This document shows, piece by piece, positions 7,689 to 14,994 of a stretch of 64,000 bases of DNA. The translations under genes and the position numbers were made by a program. The stretch comes from Azospirillaceae bacterium (GTDB lineage Bacteria > Pseudomonadota > Alphaproteobacteria > Azospirillales > Azospirillaceae): NCBI GenBank assembly GCA_031291675.1, contig JARLIO010000025.1, positions 1-64,000 of the forward strand, in the 5' to 3' direction. The notes beneath the pieces are model-generated. The model was not told the DNA's origin. It was given only the letters and a program-made list of their open reading frames with translations, and searched no databases. Each line of letters begins with the position of its first letter. Positions within the stretch are counted from its first letter, which is position 1.

Positions 7689-10321
7689 CACCCCCTCACT
7701 GTGTAAAGCTGGTCGCTCACCACGATCCGATATTTCGCCTGCATCCGCCCGATCCCGCGTTCGCCGATTTCCTGGATGATCGCCGCAAGCGCCGCGTCGG
7801 TCCCGGACACATCACGCAAATAGCGCCGGGTACGGTAGAAAAGCAGGCTGCGCCACCGGGCGTTTTGCGGTCGGTCTTTCACTTTGGCGGCCATGTCGCA
7901 CAGCGCCAGAACATCGTGGAGATAGGCCGTCGGCAGCGCATGTTCGTCGACCAGCGTCGCCAGCGCCGTGCCCCGTTCGCGCAGCATGTCGTACTCCCGC
8001 CATTCCAGGGTCCGGCCCTGGAGATGAATAGCGTTCTTGCCGGTCCTCGCCTTGGCGTGCGCCAGCGCCTCTTCCGCCGCATCGCCCAGCAGGCGCAACG
8101 GATGGCCCGGCTTGACCATGATAAAACCGGCGGAAAAGCTCAGTTTCGGGTTTTCCGCGCCGTATTGCGCGAAATCCTGCCGCACCGTTCCCGCAAAATC
8201 CTTCAAGGTCCGCCACGGCCCGACGAAAAAGAAATCATCGCCACCCGCGAACACGGTATAGACGTTGCGGTACCGGGCGTCGTCGTGGCAGCGCCAGGGT
8301 AGCCAGGTTGCAAAGAACGCGTTCATCCGCCGCGACAAGGCTGCCCATTTGGCGAAGGTCGGGTTGTCGCCAAGGGCGGTGCGAAACAACAGGCCAAGAT
8401 TGTCGACATCCCCCTTCAGCACGCCCAGGGCCGTCACCCCATACAGACCTTCGTCGCCCCGGTCCTCCTGGTCATCGCGGGCCAGATGTTCGAAGGTCTT
8501 GATGTCGCCCGTCTTCGCCGTTTCTTTCAGCCCGTCATAGCGCCGGTCATCTTCGGCGCCGTCCCGGAACACCGGCACATGGGCATTGATCGGACGGCGC
8601 GCGATGCCGTGCCAGAGCGGGGCGTCACCATCCAGCGGCAACGACAGATCGAAGGCACGGCGCAACGTACCGGCCCTGGCGAATTCCCCGAAAGATCCGC
8701 TGGCCTCTTCGTCCCGGGTCAAAAGCATGCGGTAGCCGAAGATATCGCTGCGCAACAGACCGGTATTGTCACGCAGCCCGCCCGCCGCCGCATCGAACAC
8801 CAACAGGCGGCTATAGTCACGATCCGCCAGCAACCGACCCAGTGTCCTCTGGTCCAGGCTGAACGGATGCGCCCACCGCGTCCCCCCGGACTCGGGGTCC
8901 TCCACGGTTGCCGGCAGACGACCGTCCAGGTGGCACACCCCGTTGGCGAAATCGGTATCGCGGATCGCGGCGGGTGCCGTCTGCCCGCACAAACCGAAAC
9001 GCCGGCTTTTGGCATCGTCCAGGGCCTCCCCCAGTCTGTCAAGCAAGCCCTTGAACCCGCGCGCCTCGCCCTTGGTCAGGAAATCACGGCCGCAGGCTTC
9101 GGTTGCAGCCAGGGCGATGGAGGCAAGGCCGAAGGAGTGCTTCAGGAACCAATCGTCGAGCCGCTGGCGGACCATCGCCAACGCCGCCTTCACGTCCGGG
9201 GTGTTGGGGGCGACGATCAGGAACTTGCCGGCGGCATTGATAATCTGCGCCGTGGCCGGCAGCGCCAAATCGTCGAGCACGCGCAACGCCGCCAATTCGG
9301 TCAGCAGCGCCACCATCGCCGAACGCCCGCGCAGCAGCCTGGCCGCTCCCTTCTGGGTCAGGGACGCGGCACCGAAGATGAAATCCTGGATGCCGCAGAA
9401 ATCACCCTGGATCAGCAGGAATTTCTTATCGTCATAGTCGTCCCGGTCCTTCAGCCGCCGCGCCACCGCCGCGGCATCGTCGCCGCGCTCGGCGTGATAG
9501 CGCCACATCGCCACCGCCAGGGCCGCCGTCGTTTTGGCGTGGTCGTAAAGCGAAACATCGGGACAAACATCGAAGGCGGTCGCCGAGGGAATGGCATGGG
9601 CCACGCTCAGCCACAGGCTGTCGAGATGGTCAACAAACAGCGGCCAGCAGGCCCGATGCGACACCGGGATCTGCTTGGCCCCCGCGAGCAATGCGTCCCA
9701 CAGCCGAACATAGTTCGCCTGTGCCATCTTGACATCGGGCTCGGCATCCCTGACCGGGAACAGCGCCCGGGGCGACAGCGAAGCCAGGGGATAGCGCCAC
9801 CTCAAATCATCTTCCTGCGCCGCTTTCGCCTTGCCGTACGCCTCAAACGCCACCAGCAACCGGGTACGAACGTGATGGTCGCGATCCCGCTTACCGTTAT
9901 AGTCCGCGAACTGTTCGCGCTTGAAACCGGAAGCCAGACGGTCGCCGGTCGCCACACACCATTGCAGGAAGGTATCGGGCTTGTGATGGGCCGCCGCCGC
10001 GTTGATCAGTGAATCCGTGGGATCGCAATCCCCGCCTTCGCCGCCCCGGGGCGCGAACGGGCGCGGATCACCCGCCACCAGGTCGGGCAGCCACGGCTCA
10101 AGGTGGTCGAACGCCAGCGCCGTCGCCGCCGCATGCAGATGGGTGAACCAGCCGCCATCCTTGCCTCGATGATACGGACAATAGAGCTGGCGATTGCTCT
10201 CGATCGCGGGATCCCTGGCGAACACGCCGGCGCGCTCGGCAAGCTTGCCGAGATCGTGCAGGAAAGCCGCCAGCGCCATGCGGCACCCGGCATCCATCCA
10301 CTGTGCGCGATCAAGCGCCAT
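7688..10321 (-). CDS. csm1: Cas10/Csm1, HD nuclease and cyclic oligoadenylate synthase
   Basis: An 877-residue large subunit of the Csm complex. The N-terminal HD domain is complete at its signature: FLHDLGKLAER with H22-D23, the ssDNase centre. The second palm domain carries VFAGGDDFFFVG with GGDD at 693-696, the motif needed to make cyclic oligoadenylates from ATP. The order HD, inactive palm, linker, active palm, C-terminal helices is as expected. It is the first gene of the leftward csm operon, and its ATG faces the divergent cas2-cas1 unit across 138 bases. With both catalytic sites kept, the system should use DNA cleavage and second-messenger signalling. Confidence 0.95.
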   Translation of the reverse strand: MALDRAQWMDAGCRMALAAFLHDLGKLAERAGVFARDPAIESNRQLYCPYHRGKDGGWFTHLHAAATALAFDHLEPWLPDLVAGDPRPFAPRGGEGGDCDPTDSLINAAAAHHKPDTFLQWCVATGDRLASGFKREQFADYNGKRDRDHHVRTRLLVAFEAYGKAKAAQEDDLRWRYPLASLSPRALFPVRDAEPDVKMAQANYVRLWDALLAGAKQIPVSHRACWPLFVDHLDSLWLSVAHAIPSATAFDVCPDVSLYDHAKTTAALAVAMWRYHAERGDDAAAVARRLKDRDDYDDKKFLLIQGDFCGIQDFIFGAASLTQKGAARLLRGRSAMVALLTELAALRVLDDLALPATAQIINAAGKFLIVAPNTPDVKAALAMVRQRLDDWFLKHSFGLASIALAATEACGRDFLTKGEARGFKGLLDRLGEALDDAKSRRFGLCGQTAPAAIRDTDFANGVCHLDGRLPATVEDPESGGTRWAHPFSLDQRTLGRLLADRDYSRLLVFDAAAGGLRDNTGLLRSDIFGYRMLLTRDEEASGSFGEFARAGTLRRAFDLSLPLDGDAPLWHGIARRPINAHVPVFRDGAEDDRRYDGLKETAKTGDIKTFEHLARDDQEDRGDEGLYGVTALGVLKGDVDNLGLLFRTALGDNPTFAKWAALSRRMNAFFATWLPWRCHDDARYRNVYTVFAGGDDFFFVGPWRTLKDFAGTVRQDFAQYGAENPKLSFSAGFIMVKPGHPLRLLGDAAEEALAHAKARTGKNAIHLQGRTLEWREYDMLRERGTALATLVDEHALPTAYLHDVLALCDMAAKVKDRPQNARWRSLLFYRTRRYLRDVSGTDAALAAIIQEIGERGIGRMQAKYRIVVSDQLYTVRG

Positions 10322-10379
10322 CGCATTGGCCCTCAGATTGAAAATCGCAAAAAGCCGCCTCTTGAGAACACAACGCTAT

Positions 10380-10393
10380 GCCGTTGCAACGGC
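10380..10393. promoter_or_regulatory. 14-bp perfect palindrome between the divergent csm and cas2-cas1 units
   Basis: The sequence GCCGTTGCAACGGC is its own reverse complement. It lies 59 bases upstream of the cas10 start and 67 bases upstream of the first cas2 start, in the only non-coding gap between the two transcription units. A site here could bind a dimeric regulator acting on both directions. No regulator gene is adjacent, and a 14-bp GC-rich palindrome can arise by chance, so this is a candidate operator only. Confidence 0.3.
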
Positions 10394-10459
10394 TGCGGCA
10401 ACACATGACAAGCTTGCGGTGCGTTCATTTTTCCCGTCAGGCGTGAAAGATATCCATCC

Positions 10460-10738
10460 ATGAGCCGGAACCTTTACCTTGTCGTCTACGACATCAGCTG
10501 CCCGCGGCGATTGAAAGCCATTGGCCGTATGGTCAAGGCACACAAGACGGCCGGACAAAAGTCCTTGGCTGAATGTTGGATGGAAATGAGCGAACGCGAT
10601 TGCCTTCTCCGGTCCCTCGCGATCCGAATCGACCCGACATGCGACAGACTGCATGTCTTTCGTCTCGATCCACGCCAGACTCCACGTTTGTTCGGGATCG
10701 CCAAAACCGACCGCGGAGGTCCCTTTATGATCGTGTGA
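10460..10738 (+). CDS. cas2: Cas2 (first copy)
   Basis: A 92-residue Cas2. The first strand is LYLVVYDIS with the conserved aspartate of YDI. It is followed by RRLKAIGRMVKAHKTAGQKSLAECWMEMS, the helix and second strand of the ferredoxin-like fold. Strands IRIDPTCDRLHVFRLD complete the core. Cas2 bridges two Cas1 dimers in the spacer-insertion complex. The gene begins the rightward adaptation unit, 53 bases before cas1. It is clearly different in sequence from the second Cas2 at 11729. Confidence 0.85.
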   Translation: MSRNLYLVVYDISCPRRLKAIGRMVKAHKTAGQKSLAECWMEMSERDCLLRSLAIRIDPTCDRLHVFRLDPRQTPRLFGIAKTDRGGPFMIV

Positions 10739-10791
10739 TTCCGAAACCGGACCCAATACTTCCCCAACGCTTCAAGGAGAGGACTACGGTC

Positions 10792-11757
10792 ATGAGCAGC
10801 CTGTACGTCGATCGCCGTGGCGTCGAAATCGGCATCGACTCCGAAGCGCTCACCTTCCACGAGAACGGTGTGCGGGTGGGAACCGTTCCGATCGCGCCGC
10901 TGGAACGGGTGTATCTGCGGGGTGATATCCGCCTTGCCACGGGAACGCTGGGCCGGCTTGGGGCGCACGGGGTTGGGGTTATCATTCTGTCCGGACGCCG
11001 CGCCGAACCAACCTTGTTCCTGCCCCGTCCGCACCATGATGCCAGGCTTCGGGTAACCCAGCTTCGCTGGGAGGGAAATCCGGCCCGCCGTCTTGAAGTC
11101 GCTGGCTGGGTCCTCAAGGCCAAACTGTTGGCGCACCAGGCCCTGCTTGCAGAACTGGCGGAGGCCCGGCCGGAGCTGCGAGGCCCCCTGCTTCACGCGG
11201 CCGAGATCCTGGACGGAATGCACCGGCACATTGCGTCCAAACCCGATACCGATGCGCTCCGAGGTCTGGAGGGCGCGGCCGCGGCAGCCTATTTCGGGGC
11301 CTTGGTATCGATCTTTCCCCAGGCACTTGGCTTCACCGGACGCAACCGGCGTCCGCCGCGCGATCCCGTCAATGCCGTCCTGTCGCTTGGCTATACCATG
11401 CTGAACGCCGAAGCCGTCCTCACCACCCATGGTCACGGCTTCGACCCCTATGTCGGATTCCTTCATGCGCTTGATTTCGCCCGCCCCTCACTGGCATGCG
11501 ACGTCATGGAACCGCTGCGCCCGGTGATCGACCGCTTCGCCTGGCGGCTTTTCGCCGAACAAACGGTGCGGGCGCGCGATTTTTCCACCGAGAAGGACGG
11601 TTCCTGTCTGCTGGGCAAGGCGGGCCGGGAACGCTTCTACCAGGCCGTCGATGAACCGCTGACCCGGGCACGCAAACGTCTGGACGCGCTGTTGTCGGCG
11701 TTGCGATCGGTATTGCTGGAGGCCGAAGATGGCAGGGCTCTACCTGATCAGCTATGA
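10792..11757 (+). CDS. cas1: Cas1 integrase of CRISPR adaptation
   Basis: I choose ATG 10792 (MSSLYVDRRGVEIGIDS), preceded by AAGGAGA at 10774-10780; the open frame extends further upstream but is not Cas1-like. The 321-residue product has the N-terminal beta domain and the helical catalytic domain with all metal ligands in the normal context: E160 (LRGLEGAAAAAYF), H225 (FDPYVGFLH) and D237 (LACDVMEPLRP). Cas1 cuts the leader-repeat junction and joins new spacers. The 3' end overlaps the second cas2 by 29 bases. Confidence 0.95.
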   Translation: MSSLYVDRRGVEIGIDSEALTFHENGVRVGTVPIAPLERVYLRGDIRLATGTLGRLGAHGVGVIILSGRRAEPTLFLPRPHHDARLRVTQLRWEGNPARRLEVAGWVLKAKLLAHQALLAELAEARPELRGPLLHAAEILDGMHRHIASKPDTDALRGLEGAAAAAYFGALVSIFPQALGFTGRNRRPPRDPVNAVLSLGYTMLNAEAVLTTHGHGFDPYVGFLHALDFARPSLACDVMEPLRPVIDRFAWRLFAEQTVRARDFSTEKDGSCLLGKAGRERFYQAVDEPLTRARKRLDALLSALRSVLLEAEDGRALPDQL

Positions 11758-12202
11758 TATCGCCGATCCGAAACGCTTGGTCCGCCTGCACCGGCGGTTG
11801 AAGAATCTGGCGACCCCTATCCAATATTCGGTGTTCCTGGGTCGCCTGACCGACAATCAGCTGTGCCACTGTGTGACGATGATCGAAGCAACCATTAATC
11901 CCCGCGTCGACGACGTGCGCATCTATCCCCTGCCCGAAACGGGCTGGTCACGCCGGCTGGGCCATCCGCTGTTTCCCACCGGCATCATCCATACCGACAT
12001 GCCGGAGACCTTCGACGCATTGCCGGAACTGACGGCGGGTGAAGCCACCGCCGGGGCGGAAACCGCCGACACCCCCTTGCCGGCGCTTCCCCAGCCGCAG
12101 CCCTGCGCCATTCCTCAATCCCGCGCCGAAGCCAACGCCGCCCGCACCTTGCGCCGCAACCAACGCACCGGTGTCGTCACCGGATTGCTGTTGATCCCCT
12201 AA
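11729..12202 (+). CDS. cas2: Cas2 (second copy) with C-terminal extension
   Basis: A 157-residue protein. Residues 1-95 are a Cas2 ferredoxin fold (YLISYDIADPKRL, RRLKNLATPIQYSVFLG, DDVRIYPLP). The last 60 or so residues are unusual: an Ala/Pro/Thr/Glu-rich, probably unstructured tail ending in a short basic stretch (ARTLRRNQRTG) and VVTGLLLIP. The start overlaps cas1, so the two are translationally linked. Having distinct Cas2 proteins on both sides of one Cas1 is not the common layout. The tail may hold a partner or control assembly, but this is inference. Confidence 0.85.
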   Translation: MAGLYLISYDIADPKRLVRLHRRLKNLATPIQYSVFLGRLTDNQLCHCVTMIEATINPRVDDVRIYPLPETGWSRRLGHPLFPTGIIHTDMPETFDALPELTAGEATAGAETADTPLPALPQPQPCAIPQSRAEANAARTLRRNQRTGVVTGLLLIP

Positions 12203-12336
12203 GCCCACTGTGACACTGTTCTCCCCACGGATGATGAGGCGGCCGATGCCCAACAACCTATCTCCGGCACCGCCCCCTCCACCGTCTAAGGGTCTTGATA
12301 CATCGTTGATATGTAAACGGAAATGCCCCGACCGCA
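12203..12336 (+). promoter_or_regulatory. CRISPR leader
   Basis: This is the 134-base gap between the second cas2 and the first repeat. It sits on the side of the array opposite the degenerate terminal repeat, as a leader should. The stretch nearest the array (about 12294-12330) is locally AT-rich, which suits a promoter, but I cannot fix -35 and -10 boxes with confidence. Transcription from here would run rightward through the array. Confidence 0.6.
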
Positions 12337-13634
12337 GTCGAAAGACTGCCCCGTTCTTCAGGGGATTGAGACCTCGTGATCGGTAGTATTGCGTGAACGC
12401 TTGGGTCGAAAGACTGCCCCGTTCTTCAGGGGATTGAGACTCGCTTCGGGGTAGTCCGGCTGTCCGGTCTCGGTCGAAAGACTGCCCCGTTCTTCAGGGG
12501 ATTGAGACTCTCCCCGCACGTTGGTCAGGTTGCCCCGCACGCCGTCGAAAGACTGCCCCGTTCTTCAGGGGATTGAGACGCTTGCCCCGCGATGCTGACA
12601 AACTCTTCGGTCTTTCGTCGAAAGACTGCCCCGTTCTTCAGGGGATTGAGACTCGACTCGCGCCGGGAAGGTCGTGTTGTAGTTTACGTCGAAAGACTGC
12701 CCCGTTCTTCAGGGGATTGAGACATGCCACTGCGGCAGCTATGTCAATATATTTTTGTCGAAAGACTGCCCCGTTCTTCAGGGGATTGAGACTTCGCTAC
12801 AAATCCCTTTGGACAGCCATTCCACGTCGAAAGACTGCCCCGTTCTTCAGGGGATTGAGACCCGCCGCATCCATTCGGTGCTGTCGTTTATTTCCGTCGA
12901 AAGACTGCCCCGTTCTTCAGGGGATTGAGACCATGATTTTTTCCCCTAGTTAAGTTCGTCTCGTTAAGTCGAAAGACTGCCCCGTTCTTCAGGGGATTGA
13001 GACGTCCGGCTGCCACTCGAGCAGACTGGCATCGCCGTCGAAAGACTGCCCCGTTCTTCAGGGGATTGAGACCCGTCGGTGAGATCCGCGTCGGTGAGCT
13101 TGGCGTCCGTCGAAAGACTGCCCCGTTCTTCAGGGGATTGAGATATGACTCAACCCTCCATCAAAGCGGCATAGGAACGTCGAAAGACTGCCCCGTTCTT
13201 CAGGGGATTGAGATATTAGAAATTCGTCGCTCTATCCGATTGAGCTACGTCGAAAGACTGCCCCGTTCTTCAGGGGATTGAGATGCTGAGGTCGGCCCAC
13301 CTGAGGTTGGCGCCTCTGGTCGAAAGACTGCCCCGTTCTTCAGGGGATTGAGATGGCACCGGTGAAGTCGACCCTCCGGAGATCGGGTCGAAAGACTGCC
13401 CCGTTCTTCAGGGGATTGAGATCCACCCTCGCCCGCCATGGCCGTGCCACGGTATCCGTCGAAAGACTGCCCCGTTCTTCAGGGGATTGAGATATCAGGG
13501 TATAGACGCTGTTGTTAACTTCTTTCGGGTCGAAAGACTGCCCCGTTCTTCAGGGGATTGAGATGTCCGTACGGAACCCGTATTCCCGATCCAACCCAGT
13601 CGAAAGACTGCCCCGTTCTTCAGGGGATTGGGAC
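12337..13634 (+). CRISPR. CRISPR array, 19 repeats and 18 spacers, type III-A
   Basis: A 36-base repeat begins GTCGAAAGACTGCC and ends TTCAGGGGATTGAGAC, with a CCCC/GGGG hairpin around GTTCTTCA. Repeat starts: 12337, 12405, 12473, 12544, 12617, 12688, 12757, 12826, 12896, 12968, 13037, 13109, 13179, 13249, 13319, 13387, 13458, 13529, 13599. Spacers are 32-37 bases. Repeats 1-11 end in GAGAC, 12-18 in GAGAT, and the last in GGGAC. The degenerate last repeat and the ATTGAGAC 3' end (an 8-base crRNA handle after Cas6 cutting) point to rightward transcription. Spacer 13 matches part of a tRNA-Arg. Spacers 11, 14 and 15 encode pentapeptide repeats on the opposite strand. Confidence 0.98.
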
Positions 13635-13740
13635 GCGCATCTGGCATTGCCACTCGGATGAGGGGTAATGTCTCGACTGAGAGGTCGGAGGCTGTTTTGT
13701 GATGGTCGCGGCCAATCTGGCGATTGACCGGGAGTCCCCG

Positions 13741-14856
13741 ATGAAACCTGTGTTCATTTTTGGGGTCGGACGTACGCCCCAGATTGTGACCGAGACGTTA
13801 TGGGCGGTGTTGCATCACGAGGGAAGGCAAGCGCTGGCGGGGTGCATTCACATTCTAACCACGGCCGTGGGCGCGACAGCGGTGGAAAACGGGCTGCTGG
13901 GTGCCGGCGGCGCCCTCGCCCGTTTTTACCGGGACTATGATGTCGCGCCGATGCCGCTGATTCTTCACGTCTTACGCGATTCCGCGGGAACGGCGGTCGT
14001 CGATATCCGCAACGAGGCCGATAATACCCGCCTGGCCAATCTGATCTGCACGGTGATCCGCGATCTCACCGCCACCCCGGATCACGCGGTCCATGCCTCG
14101 GTCGCCGGCGGACGCAAGACCATGAGTTTCTATATCGGCTATGCATTGTCGCTGTTTGGCCGGCCGCAGGACCGTCTCAGCCATGTGCTGGTAGCGGAGG
14201 ACTTCGAATCTGCGGCGGATTTCTGGTATCCCCCGCCGTGTTCCACGCCGTTTCCCCTGACCGATGGCCGGACGCTCGACGCCGCCACCGCCATGATCTC
14301 GCTGGCGGAGATTCCCTTCCTACCGCTGCGCGACCGCCTGGATGCGCCGGTGTTGCAGACCGCCGCCCCTGATTTCAGCGAGGTCGTGGCCGATTTGAAG
14401 CGTCGGCTGGCGCGCCCGGTGTTGGAACTCGTGCCGCACCAACGCCTGCTCCGTTTCGATACCCTGGAATTGCGCCTGCCGCCCGATCAGTTTGCGGTGT
14501 ACCAACTTCTGGCCCTCTATCGTCTGGAGGGGGAGCCGGACGGCGGCTGGCTGCGCAAGACTGACCTTGCGACGGTGGAAACACCCGCCTGCAAGCGCTG
14601 GCTCGCGCTCTATCATGAGGTCGCCACCCGTTCTCCCGAAGTGCAGAGCCTGCGCCGGGCCATCGATACGACCATCACGGATTTGGGGACGCCGTGGAAT
14701 CCGTACTCGGAAAAGGTCGCAAAGGTGAACAGACTTCTAGTCAAGGCTGCACAAACCAGCGACTTGTGGCGCGACGCGCTCTGCGAACGCCAGGGCCGGC
14801 CCCACGCCGCCGCCCGCCTGACGCTGCCCCCATCCCGGCTGCGCGTGGTCTCGTAA
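13741..14856 (+). CDS. CRISPR-associated CARF protein, NE0113 family
   Basis: I prefer ATG 13741 (MKPVFIFGVGRTPQIVTETLWAV), with GGGAG seven bases upstream; in-frame starts at 13699 and 13702 also exist. The 371-residue protein matches the NE0113/TIGR02584 family. It has the N-terminal GxTPQ(I/V)VTETL motif, HILTTAVG, and SVAGGRKTMSFYIGYALSLFGRPQDRLSHVLV in the second half of the CARF fold. The C-terminal 120 residues (LPPDQFAVYQLLALYRL onward) look like a helical, possibly winged-helix, domain with no HEPN motif. It probably senses cyclic oligoadenylate. Whether it regulates transcription or degrades the messenger is unknown. It lies just downstream of the array. Confidence 0.8.
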   Translation: MKPVFIFGVGRTPQIVTETLWAVLHHEGRQALAGCIHILTTAVGATAVENGLLGAGGALARFYRDYDVAPMPLILHVLRDSAGTAVVDIRNEADNTRLANLICTVIRDLTATPDHAVHASVAGGRKTMSFYIGYALSLFGRPQDRLSHVLVAEDFESAADFWYPPPCSTPFPLTDGRTLDAATAMISLAEIPFLPLRDRLDAPVLQTAAPDFSEVVADLKRRLARPVLELVPHQRLLRFDTLELRLPPDQFAVYQLLALYRLEGEPDGGWLRKTDLATVETPACKRWLALYHEVATRSPEVQSLRRAIDTTITDLGTPWNPYSEKVAKVNRLLVKAAQTSDLWRDALCERQGRPHAAARLTLPPSRLRVVS

Positions 14857-14994
14857 TCGACCGGGGGAGAGGGTAGCGTGATGAATTGATGGAACAGACG
14901 CTTCGATCAGCCCCGTTTTTTTTGCACAACAGCGTTCACGCGGACAGAATAGTCGCAGAGAACAGAAGGCTGCATGGATACGCTGCTGAATCTC

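Noticed and set aside
8486-10012. 508-codon plus-strand frame opposite cas10
   Set aside because: Shadow of cas10, which has HD and GGDD motifs in frame.
12509-12543. Spacer 3 as a fourth pentapeptide-repeat spacer (complement GVRGNLTNVRG)
   Set aside because: Only one GNLTN unit fits; the next five residues do not keep the A(D/N)Lxx register.
12358-13439. Open frames running through the CRISPR array on both strands
   Set aside because: They are made of the repeat plus random spacers; no ribosome site or protein family.
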